Shown here: positions 50,602 through 58,787 of the stretch, one piece after another
Numbering within the stretch: the first letter of the stretch is position 1
How the letters are laid out: every line of letters begins with the position of its first letter
Assembly: GCA_964602655.1 (NCBI GenBank)
Contig: CAZRSF010000029.1
Span: 4,838 to 68,837 of the forward strand
Origin: Moduliflexus sp964602655
GTDB lineage: Bacteria; Moduliflexota; Moduliflexia; Moduliflexales; Moduliflexaceae
Length of the DNA: 64,000 nucleotides
Direction: 5' to 3'
Program-made: the position numbers and the translations under genes
The notes under the pieces: generated by a model
The model's database searches: none
Seen by the model: only the letters and a program-made list of their open reading frames with translations
Told to the model about the DNA's origin: nothing

Positions 50602-51723
50602 ATGTTAGGTAAACTGTTCGAGATTTTTACAGACTCTGGTTACGCTGCCCTCATCAACGGCGGCGGCAAACAATTTATCATGTTGATTATTTCAGGCGTG
50701 TTGCTCTATCTGGCAATTGCCAAAAAATACGAGCCGCTGCTGCTGCTGCCGATTGCCTTTGGTTCATTCATGGTCAATCTTCCGCTGTCAGGTATTATGG
50801 GAGAACATGGGTTCTTGCATTATATCTATTTTGGCACGGAGCATGAAATCTTCCCGATTTTGATTTTTATCGGCGTTGGGGCTATGACCGATTTCGGGCC
50901 GTTGATTGCGAACCCGATCACGCTGTTATTGGGGGCGGCGGCACAGGGTGGCGTCTTTATTGCTTTAATCGGCGCGGTGATGCTTGGTTTTCCGTTAAAA
51001 GCAGCGTCGGCGATCGGCATCATCGGCGGCGCGGACGGCCCGACCTCGATTTATATGGCGGCCAAGATGGCGCCTGAATATCTCGGCGCAATCGCGGTGG
51101 CGTCCTATTCGTATATGTCGCTTGTGCCGCTGATTCAGCCCCCGATCATGAAATGGCTGACCAAGCCGGAAGACCGGCAGATTATTATGCATCAATTGCG
51201 CCCGGTATCGCAGACGGAAAAAATCTTGTTTCCGATTGTTTCCACAGCGTTGGTCGGCTTGCTGCTGCCGCCGGTCGTGCCGTTGCTGGGATCGTTGATG
51301 TTCGGCAACCTGCTGCGGGAATCGCTGGTCACGAACCGTTTGTCTGATACGGCACAGAACGCGATGATCAATATCGTTACGATTTTCCTGTCGTTAAGCG
51401 TCGGCGGCACGATGGAAGCGGAGCAATTTCTGCGTGCGGACACGCTGAAAATTATTTTCCTCGGATTGGTGGCGTTTGCCGGAGGCACGGCAGGCGGTCT
51501 TATGCTTGGGAATCTGATGTGCCGATTGTCAGGCGGCAAAATCAATCCGCTCATCGGGTCTGCGGGCGTGTCGGCGGTGCCGATGGCCGCGCGCGTGACA
51601 CAAATGGTGGCGCAAAAAGAAAATCCGGCGAACTTCCTGTTAATGCACGCGATGGGGCCGAATGTGGCGGGCGTGATTGGCACGGCGGTCGCTGCTGGAG
51701 TATTCATTGCGTTGTTGAAGTAA
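50602..51723 (+). CDS. mmdB: Na+-translocating decarboxylase beta subunit
   Basis: The 373-residue integral membrane protein decarboxylates carboxybiotin and exports Na+. It has about nine hydrophobic segments and the conserved GIIGGADGPTSIYMAAKM, where Asp145 corresponds to the essential aspartate of OadB. SYSYMSLVPLIQPPIMKWL contains the conserved Tyr/Ser region. The size agrees with OadB/MmdB/GcdB. It ends the operon and is followed by a strong terminator. Confidence 0.96.
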   Translation: MLGKLFEIFTDSGYAALINGGGKQFIMLIISGVLLYLAIAKKYEPLLLLPIAFGSFMVNLPLSGIMGEHGFLHYIYFGTEHEIFPILIFIGVGAMTDFGPLIANPITLLLGAAAQGGVFIALIGAVMLGFPLKAASAIGIIGGADGPTSIYMAAKMAPEYLGAIAVASYSYMSLVPLIQPPIMKWLTKPEDRQIIMHQLRPVSQTEKILFPIVSTALVGLLLPPVVPLLGSLMFGNLLRESLVTNRLSDTAQNAMINIVTIFLSLSVGGTMEAEQFLRADTLKIIFLGLVAFAGGTAGGLMLGNLMCRLSGGKINPLIGSAGVSAVPMAARVTQMVAQKENPANFLLMHAMGPNVAGVIGTAVAAGVFIALLK

Positions 51724-51727
51724 TTGC

Positions 51728-51834
51728 GTAGAGACGCCCCGGCGGGGCGTCTTCTGCAAGCGCAAAACGCCCTGCGAGACGCCGACAGGAAACGCGTCTT
51801 CCGAACAAGAGACGCCCAACCGGAGCGTCTCTAC
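51728..51834. repeat. GAGACGCC-type inverted and tandem repeats
   Basis: GTAGAGACGCCCC (start at 51728) is mirrored, with one mismatch, by GGAGCGTCTCTAC (end at 51834). Three GAGACGC/GCGTCT units lie between, including the local hairpin GACGCCCCGGCGGGGCGTC. A related GTAGAGACGTTC palindrome lies near 31191. It begins 5 bases after the beta-subunit stop. Confidence 0.7.
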
Positions 51835-51841
51835 AGGATGG

Positions 51842-51875
51842 AAAAGCCGAATTTCTGCAAGAAATTCGGCTTTTT
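51842..51875 (+). terminator. Rho-independent terminator of the decarboxylase operon
   Basis: AAAAGCCGAATTTC (51842-51855) pairs perfectly with GAAATTCGGCTTTT (51861-51874), with a 5-base loop. The T-rich stretch TTTTTGTATTTTT follows. It ends the transcript of the five-gene operon upstream. Confidence 0.85.
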
Positions 51876-51896
51876 GTATTTTTGTGAGAGAAAAAC

Positions 51897-51925
51897 TTGC
51901 AAAATTTCCTCTCTTCGCCTATGGT
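51897..51925 (+). promoter_or_regulatory. Possible promoter for the cupin gene
   Basis: TTGCAA (51897-51902) and TATGGT (51920-51925) are 17 bases apart and lie just after the operon terminator, about 85 bases before the cupin ATG. A TTGACA at 51952 has no good -10 partner. Confidence 0.4.
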
Positions 51926-52008
51926 AGTTAAAGAGGCGCGAAAAAACATGTTTGACAGTGCATCTGCATCATCCGATCATCAATCAACATCATCACGGAG
52001 GTAACGGT

Positions 52009-52356
52009 ATGTCATTCTTCTATGAAGTCAGCGATTTGCGCGAGATTCCTGTTGTCAACGGCGTGAGCATGAAAACGATGGATTCTGAGGAGAGTTCCTT
52101 TGCGTTTGTGGATTTCCCGCCCTTATCACATATCCCCATGCATCACCATGAAAGCGAACAGGTTGCAATTGTATTGGATGGAGAGATTGAATATACCATT
52201 GGCACTGAAACCAAAATCTGCCGCGAAGGCATGATAATAGTCGTGCCGCCGAATACACCGCATTCTGCGATGGTGGCGACTGAGCGGCATGTCAAAATGC
52301 TTGATATTTTTACGCCGAAACGGGAACTGCATCACCCGCTGAAGTACGTGAAATAG
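52009..52356 (+). CDS. Small cupin-domain protein
   Basis: The 115-residue product is a single cupin barrel. HIPMHHHESEQVAIVLDGEI supplies the metal-binding histidines and Glu of motif 1, and VVPPNTPHSAMV carries the motif 2 histidine. GGAGG lies 6 bases before the ATG at 52009. Such proteins can be isomerases, dioxygenases or ligand-binding regulators, so the function is open. It is a single-gene unit bounded by terminators. Confidence 0.88.
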   Translation: MSFFYEVSDLREIPVVNGVSMKTMDSEESSFAFVDFPPLSHIPMHHHESEQVAIVLDGEIEYTIGTETKICREGMIIVVPPNTPHSAMVATERHVKMLDIFTPKRELHHPLKYVK

Positions 52357-52367
52357 CGTCGTGATGC

Positions 52368-52400
52368 AGCCCTGCCAGGGTTTAGAACCCTGGCAGGGCT
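52368..52400 (+). terminator. 33-bp CCCTGCCAG/CTGGCAGGG palindrome, copy 4, with T-tract
   Basis: AGCCCTGCCAGGG pairs with CCCTGGCAGGGCT around TTTAGAA, and the sequence continues TTTTTTA. It starts 11 bases after the cupin stop and ends 3 bases before the end of the convergent SPOR gene. This copy has every property of an intrinsic terminator, which suggests the role of the whole family. Confidence 0.85.
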
Positions 52401-52403
52401 TTT

Positions 52404-53288
52404 TTATTCGGTCACTTTGATCACGTAAGGGCTTTTAATCATCTGCGACGCATTGCGCATCAATTCTTCTTTGAAGGTTTCCGCCTGATCGCGTTTGACA
52501 AAATTCCCAATCCGCACGCGGTACCACACCCCTTTGTTTCCTAAATCCGCCACCATCACATACGCTTGAAACCCGGTTGCGCCGAATTTCTGCACCAATC
52601 GTTCTGCATCTTCCCGGCTCGGACTTGACGCGACCTGGACGGAGTAAATCGTGCTGCCCGGAGGCAGAACCGGTTCATTCAATCCGACTGGCTGCGTCTG
52701 CTGCCGTCCGACATGGATTTCGTCCGTCGGATTTTTGGGGACATTCGGCAGCGCAGGCGCTGCGCCAACGGATGCGGCTGGCGTCTTTGCTACCGGCTGC
52801 TGTTCGGACGGCGGCACAGGCGTATCTTCTTTCACCTGCGTTTGTTGCGCCGGATCGGCTGCGGCGACGTTTTCGACCGGTTCCTGCGGAGCTTCTTCAA
52901 GCTGTTGCGGAGCCGGATTCGCTTCGCGTACAGGCGTCGCTTCGACTTGCACATACGTCTCTTTATCCGGCAGCACTTTATAATAGGATCGCCCGCCGGT
53001 GTTGGCGTCGGCTTCTGGGGCGGCAGCGTCTCCGTCGGGCGATTCCGGCTGCGCATCAAGCGCCAGCGCATCCGGCGCGCCTTCGACGTCGTCCGTCATT
53101 TCGCCCGGAAGCGTCTGCGCGGTGGAAAGCGGACTGGCAACGCCTTGCTCTTGAAGCGATTGACCGAACATAAAACCTAACACGAAAATCAACACGCAAA
53201 TAATCGCCGCGCCGCCGCCAAGCACATACAATTCTTTATCGTCAAACAGAAATTCTCGTTTTCCTCGCACTTTATGGAAATTTTTCAT
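52404..53288 (-). CDS. SPOR-domain cell-envelope protein
   Basis: The 294-residue product has a short cytoplasmic head (MKNFHKVRGKREFLFDDKEL) and one membrane helix (GGGAAIICVLIFVLGFMFGQ). A Pro/Glu/Ala-rich periplasmic linker of about 140 residues leads to a C-terminal SPOR domain (TIYSVQVASSPSREDAERLV ... VWYRVRIGNFVKRDQAETF). SPOR domains bind denuded glycan strands at the division septum. The layout is like FtsN/DedD. The ATG at 53288 follows GGGGGA. It lies 73 bases downstream of argS on the same strand. Confidence 0.88.
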   Translation of the reverse strand: MKNFHKVRGKREFLFDDKELYVLGGGAAIICVLIFVLGFMFGQSLQEQGVASPLSTAQTLPGEMTDDVEGAPDALALDAQPESPDGDAAAPEADANTGGRSYYKVLPDKETYVQVEATPVREANPAPQQLEEAPQEPVENVAAADPAQQTQVKEDTPVPPSEQQPVAKTPAASVGAAPALPNVPKNPTDEIHVGRQQTQPVGLNEPVLPPGSTIYSVQVASSPSREDAERLVQKFGATGFQAYVMVADLGNKGVWYRVRIGNFVKRDQAETFKEELMRNASQMIKSPYVIKVTE

Positions 53289-53361
53289 ACCGTCCCCCTG
53301 ATAACGGATCGCCGACATCTTTTGCCGACAGGATGTCAGCGATCCCAATTTACGCTGCCGC

Positions 53362-55041
53362 TTACATCTGCTCGGGCGCGGACACCCCAAGCAGATCGAG
53401 CGCGTTGCGCAAGACCACCCGAACCGCCGATAGCAGCAGCATTCGGGCATGAGTCACGGCGAGATCGTCAGTCACGACACGATGCTGCGCCGATTTATTG
53501 CCTAAATTATAATAGGCGTGAAACAGCCCCGCCACTTCCTGCACATAATACGTGACGCGATGCGGCTCAAGGTCGCGGGCGCTGATTTCAATCACTTTCG
53601 GGAAATGCGCTAATTCGGAAATCAGATCCATTTCTTCCGGCAGCGTCAAGCGGGAACAATCAATCGCCGATGATTCAGGCATGGTGATGCCCTGTTTTTC
53701 GGCTTCGCGGAAGACGCTGCAAATCCGGGCGTGAGCATATTGAACGTAATACACCGGATTTTCTTTCGATTGCTGTTTCGCGATTTCAAGATCGAATTCA
53801 AGCTGGCTGTCGCTGCGCCGCATATTGAACATGAAGCGCGTCGCATCCACGCCGACTTCGTCGAGCACTTCCGCCAGTGTCACGAATTCCCCGGCGCGCG
53901 TGGACATCGCGACCCGCTCGCCGTTGCGCAGCAAGCTGACCATCTGGACGAGCATGACTTCCAGCGCGTCGGGATGGCCGAGCGCCTTGATCACGCCTTT
54001 CAAGCGCGGAACATAGCCATGATGGTCTGCGCCCCAGACATTGATAATTTTTTCGAAGCCCCGTTGAAATTTATTGTCGTGATACGCAATATCCGACGCA
54101 AAATAGGTCGGACGTCCGTCGGAACGAACCACCACGCGGTCTTTCTCGTCGTCGTGCCCGGTTGATTTGAACCAGAGTGCGCCGTCCTGCTCGTAAATCG
54201 AGCCTTCCGATTTTAAGCGCTCGACCACGCGGGGCACTTCGCCGGAGTCATACAGCGATTGCTCGCTGAACCAGAGATCGTATTTGACGCGAAACCGCTC
54301 CAAATCGGCCTTCATCCAATCCAAGACGTAGTCGCAAGAAAACTTCTTAAAAAATTGCAGCGTCTCTTCTACCGGTAAATTAACGTATTTGTCGCCGTCT
54401 CGCTCGATAATTTTGCGGGCGATGTCGTACACGTATTCCCCCTGATAGCCGTCCTCAAGCATCTGAACGTCTTTGCCCTGCAACTGCATGTAGCGGCACC
54501 AGGTCGAACGTCCGATGCGCTCCAGTTGCGCTCCGGCGTCATTGACGTAGTATTCGCGCTGCACGTCGTATCCGGCCTGCGCTAAAATTTTCGCCATCAC
54601 GTCGCCGACAATCGCGCATCTGCCATGTCCGACATGCACCGGGCCGGTGGGGTTGCTGCTGACGAATTCGACCTGCACTTTTTTCTGCTGGCCGAGAGTC
54701 AGCTTACCGTAGTCGTCTTGCTGCGTGACAATCGTCTGCAACAACTCATACCAATACTGTTGGTTGAGGAAAAAATTCAGAAAACCCGGCCCCGCAATTT
54801 CGACGTGTCGAACCGGCGAATGTTCGGTCTGAATGTATTTCAAAATAATCTGCGCAATCTCGCGCGGCGCGCGGCGCGCTTGCGACGCCAATTGCATCGC
54901 AATGGTGGAGGCAAAGTCGCCATGTTCTTTTTCCGATGAGCGTCGGAAAGCAATTTCCGGCAAGGTGTCGAAGTGTAATTCTCCGGACGCGTTCGCCCGT
55001 GTTAATGCGTCAGTCAGCACATCTTTCAAAATTTGTTCCAT
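53362..55041 (-). CDS. argS: Arginyl-tRNA synthetase
   Basis: The 559-residue product charges tRNA-Arg. It has the N-terminal Add-1 domain (EKEHGDFASTIAMQLA, GPGFLNFFL), the HIGH-type motif PVHVGHGR (135-142) and YVNDAGAQLERIG. The KMSKS equivalent is weak and reads RVAMSTRAGEF, as is usual for ArgS. The C-terminal anticodon domain ends RVVLRNALDLLGVSAPEQM. It is full length for a bacterial ArgS. It is probably cotranscribed with the SPOR gene. Confidence 0.97.
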   Translation of the reverse strand: MEQILKDVLTDALTRANASGELHFDTLPEIAFRRSSEKEHGDFASTIAMQLASQARRAPREIAQIILKYIQTEHSPVRHVEIAGPGFLNFFLNQQYWYELLQTIVTQQDDYGKLTLGQQKKVQVEFVSSNPTGPVHVGHGRCAIVGDVMAKILAQAGYDVQREYYVNDAGAQLERIGRSTWCRYMQLQGKDVQMLEDGYQGEYVYDIARKIIERDGDKYVNLPVEETLQFFKKFSCDYVLDWMKADLERFRVKYDLWFSEQSLYDSGEVPRVVERLKSEGSIYEQDGALWFKSTGHDDEKDRVVVRSDGRPTYFASDIAYHDNKFQRGFEKIINVWGADHHGYVPRLKGVIKALGHPDALEVMLVQMVSLLRNGERVAMSTRAGEFVTLAEVLDEVGVDATRFMFNMRRSDSQLEFDLEIAKQQSKENPVYYVQYAHARICSVFREAEKQGITMPESSAIDCSRLTLPEEMDLISELAHFPKVIEISARDLEPHRVTYYVQEVAGLFHAYYNLGNKSAQHRVVTDDLAVTHARMLLLSAVRVVLRNALDLLGVSAPEQM

Positions 55042-55180
55042 TATGGCGTCTCTTCCTTCATCTGCGTATTGTGTTCGAATGAATCATAAATTATATGACG
55101 AAACTGTTTTGTTCCCGTCTATCGAACGCGAGAAACTTGTCAAGAGGATTCATATTTTTCCTGACAACACGGCTGGCATT

Positions 55181-55273
55181 ATACCAATTGCCTTTTGAAA
55201 GATCATATTCGCGGTGTACGTCGAAACTACAGTTTCGACGTACAATTTACGATCTATTCGAGGGCAATTGGTA
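55181..55273. repeat. 93-bp nested inverted repeat (MITE-like)
   Basis: The outer arms ATACCAATTGCC (55181-55192) and GGCAATTGGTAT (55262-55273) are perfect. In the middle, GTACGTCGAAACT and AGTTTCGACGTAC form a 28-bp palindrome (55216-55243) of the same type as at 61832 and 61874. It ends 3 bases before the subtilase stop codon. A small mobile element that inserted near a gene end, or a termination structure, would fit. The rest of the gap 55042-55180 is AT-rich and without a gene. Confidence 0.75.
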
Positions 55274-55276
55274 TTA

Positions 55277-56749
55277 TTACGGTTTTCGCCGTGTGATATA
55301 GCCCGTAAGGTTGAAGAAGCCAAGCGCCATGAACGTTGTTCCGAAGAACCAGTTCATGCCTCTGCCGCAAATGCCGACGCCGGACGGAGGCTGATACGGA
55401 TTCTCGCCGGGGTTCGGGTTCGGCGTCGGATAGCTGCCGCCGCTGTCTGGCGTCTGGCCTAAGGCCGTCGCCACGTCAATTTTGCCATACCCGAAGTAGG
55501 TGTCGCGTCCCGACACGCCGATGTCTTGTGCGCTGGCGGTCATGATTTGCCGGATTTGCGCATTCGTCAAGCCCGGATTGCGCGACCAGAGTAAGCCTGC
55601 TAAACCGGCGACATGCGGACTCGCCATTGACGTGCCGTTCCAGGCGTCGTAGCGATTTCCGGGCAATGTGCTGTAAATGCCGTCTCCGGGCGCAGCCAAT
55701 CCGATATGGCTGCCATAGTTGGAAAATGAGGCTTTATCGCCGGAACGGTTTGTCGCGCCGACTGCCAATACTTCAGGCAGCGCCGCCGGATAAAGCGGCA
55801 CGCCGCTGCCGTCGTTTCCGCTGGCCGCGATGACCAACGCGCCTTGCTGCGTCGCCTGCTGCACGGCGAGTCGGATCGTATTGGAATTATCCAGTCCGCC
55901 TAAACTCAAATTAATCACATTCGCGCCAAGATTGACCGCATTCGCGATGCCGTTGGCGATCCAGGAATTCGCGCCGGAGCCGTCGGCGCTGATGACTTTC
56001 ACCGCGAGAATCGAGCAGCCCTGGCAGACGCCGGAAATGCCGATGCCGTTGTTTGCGAGCGCTCCGGCGATGCCGGCCACATGCGTTCCGTGTCCGTTAT
56101 CGTCGCGGGGATCGTAATCGTTATTGACGAAATCATACCCTTTGATCACTTTTCCGGACAGGTCTTCATGCGTATAATCCACGCCGGTATCTACAATGGC
56201 GATAATGGTCGAATTCTGGCCGCGCTCGATGTCCCAGCCGCCAAACGCATTGATGCCTTGATTGCCGCTATACAAGCCGTATTGAGAACTCAAAAACGGA
56301 TCGTTCGGCATACCGAAGACGTAAAACAAATAGTTCAATTCCGCGTATTCCACCTCATCCAGACTGGTATAGGCTTGTATGGCGGCGGTTTCATTGCCGG
56401 ATTGCGCAAGATTCAGCAAGACGACATTATTCAGCGGACTGTCTTGCTGCAACATGCGCCCCCCTGCCTGCGCGTCAAACACGGGCTGAATATTCGTCAC
56501 GCCGAATTGTTGATTCAATGCGTCAAGATTACGACTTTCCATGCTGCGGGAATTCGAGAGCAAACTGCGCGTGACACTGGGCAATTCATTGCGAATTTTG
56601 ACAATCAGTTCTCCCGGACGGTATCCGGCAATCGGGCGTTGCTGCGCCGAAAGAATCCGCTGCTGCCCGAAGCATGTATTCGTTTCGATAACAGCCAGTA
56701 GGCTGACGAGCGATAATAAGAGAGACAAGAGCCTCTGCATTCTCTTCAT
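55277..56749 (-). CDS. Secreted subtilisin-like serine protease with C-terminal sorting-like tail
   Basis: The 490-residue product has a signal peptide (MKRMQRLLSLLLSLVSLLAV) and an I9-type propeptide region (RPGELIVKIRN ... VEYAELNY). The S8 catalytic domain follows with Asp187 (IVDTGVD), His220 (DNGHGTHVAG), Asn312 (ASGNDG) and Ser374 (NGTSMASPHVAG). A Pro-rich linker leads to the C-terminus, which has a CGRG motif, a hydrophobic helix (WFFGTTFMALGFFNLTGYI) and a basic end (RRKP). This tripartite tail resembles the CTERM-type sorting signals of surface proteins. AAAGGAG precedes the ATG at 56749. It may be a cell-surface protease. Confidence 0.93.
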   Translation of the reverse strand: MKRMQRLLSLLLSLVSLLAVIETNTCFGQQRILSAQQRPIAGYRPGELIVKIRNELPSVTRSLLSNSRSMESRNLDALNQQFGVTNIQPVFDAQAGGRMLQQDSPLNNVVLLNLAQSGNETAAIQAYTSLDEVEYAELNYLFYVFGMPNDPFLSSQYGLYSGNQGINAFGGWDIERGQNSTIIAIVDTGVDYTHEDLSGKVIKGYDFVNNDYDPRDDNGHGTHVAGIAGALANNGIGISGVCQGCSILAVKVISADGSGANSWIANGIANAVNLGANVINLSLGGLDNSNTIRLAVQQATQQGALVIAASGNDGSGVPLYPAALPEVLAVGATNRSGDKASFSNYGSHIGLAAPGDGIYSTLPGNRYDAWNGTSMASPHVAGLAGLLWSRNPGLTNAQIRQIMTASAQDIGVSGRDTYFGYGKIDVATALGQTPDSGGSYPTPNPNPGENPYQPPSGVGICGRGMNWFFGTTFMALGFFNLTGYITRRKP

Positions 56750-56942
56750 AGCAATAACTCCTTTACGAGATAATTTTGATAAACATATTCGCTGACATTC
56801 AGCGTCATTCAAGTATTACAGCGTAAAATTCATCGAAAGTCAAGAATTAATTTCTCTCTTTGCTGAAGAACATAAAGATTTATCGCGACTTAAGCGGACG
56901 GCATTATTTTTCTGAATGTTGTTTGGCAGAGAATGAAAAAGG

Positions 56943-57077
56943 CAGGGCTGTTACGTTCTCACGAAATGCTGTCATGGCGAGGAGTGACAACGACGAAGCC
57001 ATCCCGTCGTTCCCACAAGATGGCTTCGCTGAAACGCGCTCGCAATGACACGTGTTCACGAGAACGTAACAGCCCTG
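56943..57077. repeat. 135-bp composite inverted repeat with GTCATxGCGAG core
   Basis: The outer arms CAGGGCTGTTACGTTCTC (56943-56960) and their exact complement (57060-57077) enclose a second pair: GTCATGGCGAG and CTCGCAATGAC, with GAAGCCATC and GATGGCTTC inside. The inner part is the widespread GTCATTGCGAG...CTCGCAATGAC element known from many genomes. It appears to have been inserted into, or flanked by, the outer hairpin. It lies in the 449-base gap (56750-57198) between the subtilase and the chemoreceptor. Confidence 0.8.
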
Positions 57078-57094
57078 GAATGAAAAGGGGACAC

Positions 57095-57169
57095 CGCTGA
57101 AACGATAAGAATGAAGATAAACAAGAATACCGCCCATACTTGCGTATCTTCATTCTTATCGTTTCAGCG
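57095..57169. repeat. Perfect 25-bp inverted repeat downstream of the chemoreceptor gene
   Basis: The left arm (57095-57119, beginning CGCTGAAACGATAAGAATGA) and the right arm (57145-57169) are exact reverse complements separated by 25 bases. This is the longest perfect stem in the window. It lies 30 bases beyond the stop of the chemoreceptor gene and next to the composite repeat at 56943. Confidence 0.85.
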
Positions 57170-57198
57170 CAAAGGGATAACCTGAGAAATGATGCGTG

Positions 57199-58767
57199 TT
57201 AAAACCGTTCGAATTCATCATCCCGCGCGTCATAGACTGGCTGAACTGCCTTCCAGTCTATGACGGCAGGCGGAGTGACCTCCGGGGGCGCGGAGCGTTC
57301 CGCTTTCTGCATTGCAGGCGTTGTCAGCGTTTCGACCGGGACATAGCCGTTCTTTTCCGCAATCGTGAAAAAATGAATCACGTGCAGCAGATGTTCCGAC
57401 TGACGGGTAAACTCTTCTGAGGTTGACGCGATTTCTTCGGCAGACGCGGCATTTTGCTGCGTAATTCGGTCTAATTGTTGGATGGCGTTGTTGATTTGCG
57501 CCGTCCCCGCATCTTGTTCTTTGGCAGACGCGGTAATTTCCTGCACCAACTCCGCGGTTTTTTGGATAGTGGGCACGAGTTCCGTTAACATCCTCCCGGC
57601 GCGTTCCGCGACCGCAACCCCTGCCTGCGCGAATTCGGTAATTTCCCTCGCAGCGGCCTGACTTCGTTCTGCAAGCGTGCGGACTTCTGCGGCGACGACC
57701 GCAAATCCTTTGCCGGACTCCTGCGCTCGCGCCGCTTCAATGGTGGCATTCAGCGAGAGCATCCGTGTCTGACGTCCGATATCTTCAATGATCGCAATCT
57801 TTTTGGCGATTTGCTGTATCGCGGTCACTGACTCTTTGACCGCCTCGCCGCTTTGTCGGGCATCCTCGGCGGCTTTGCTGGCAAGGTGGCTGGTTTCGAT
57901 GGCATTATCTGCGCTCTGCCTGATATTCGCCGTCATTTCTTCCATAGATGAGGAGACTTGTTCCGTTGCTGCCGCCTGCGCAGTCGCTCCCTGCGACATT
58001 TGCGCGGCGCTGGAACTCGTCTGCGCGCTTCCGGCGGCAACCATATCGGCGGCAGATTTGACATCCCGAAGCGTGTTCTCCAAACGATCAATCATCTCCT
58101 GAAAGGCCGCAGCCAACTGTCCGATTTCGTTGCGCTGACGCACAGCGATGTGATACGTCAAGTCGCCGCGCCCTACTGCTTGCGCGATATGCAGCAGTTC
58201 CTCAATCGGGCGCTTGAGCAGACGTTGAATCGTCACGGACAGGCCGATCAGCAGCAGCGCATCCAGCAGAACAATCAATAACGCAATCCCAATCAATTCT
58301 CGCCGCAATTCCTGTCGAAGAAATTGCTCCGTGCCATACACTTCGACGGAGCCTAACGATTCATTCAACTTCATAATCTCATGGGAATGCTTGACGGAGT
58401 AGCCGGAAACATCTTTTGTATCAACCGGTTGCCATTGCGCATTGCGAATTTTCCCGTGGATGATTTCCTGGCTCTGATTTTTTACGAGGATGGCAGCGAT
58501 TTCGCGTTCATTCATTTCAGAGAGCAGCGCATATTGAATCGCCTCTTCGTCAAGATTCCAAAGCGGCGTCGCCAGATTTTCTGTCAAGCGTAACGCGGCA
58601 GATTCGGCGAGATGGTTCAACGCGACGAATTTGCTCTTTTTAAGCTGCATATATTGGTAGATGCCCGAACTCAGCAAGACGAGGGTGGTCAAAGAAATCA
58701 AGACGAAGCCGATCTGAGCGCGTAAACTATTTTTCCATGAATATCTGCGTAAATTTTGTAGGCGCAT
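57199..58767 (-). CDS. Methyl-accepting chemotaxis protein
   Basis: The 522-residue transmembrane receptor has an N-terminal helix (IGFVLISLTTLVLLSSGIYQ), a small periplasmic sensor (about 45-150, containing LATPLWNLDEEAI) and a second helix (IGIALLIVLLDALLLIGLSV). A HAMP domain and a signalling hairpin follow; the tip reads RMLSLNATIEAARAQESGKG then FAVVAAEVRTLAERSQ. A Pro-rich linker of about 50 residues ends in EFERF, which resembles the CheR/CheB-tethering pentapeptide (NWETF in Tar). GGAGG precedes two ATGs, and the second at 58767 is better spaced. The ligand is unknown. Confidence 0.93.
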   Translation of the reverse strand: MRLQNLRRYSWKNSLRAQIGFVLISLTTLVLLSSGIYQYMQLKKSKFVALNHLAESAALRLTENLATPLWNLDEEAIQYALLSEMNEREIAAILVKNQSQEIIHGKIRNAQWQPVDTKDVSGYSVKHSHEIMKLNESLGSVEVYGTEQFLRQELRRELIGIALLIVLLDALLLIGLSVTIQRLLKRPIEELLHIAQAVGRGDLTYHIAVRQRNEIGQLAAAFQEMIDRLENTLRDVKSAADMVAAGSAQTSSSAAQMSQGATAQAAATEQVSSSMEEMTANIRQSADNAIETSHLASKAAEDARQSGEAVKESVTAIQQIAKKIAIIEDIGRQTRMLSLNATIEAARAQESGKGFAVVAAEVRTLAERSQAAAREITEFAQAGVAVAERAGRMLTELVPTIQKTAELVQEITASAKEQDAGTAQINNAIQQLDRITQQNAASAEEIASTSEEFTRQSEHLLHVIHFFTIAEKNGYVPVETLTTPAMQKAERSAPPEVTPPAVIDWKAVQPVYDARDDEFERF

Positions 58768-58787
58768 CATATACCTCCATAAGCCTG

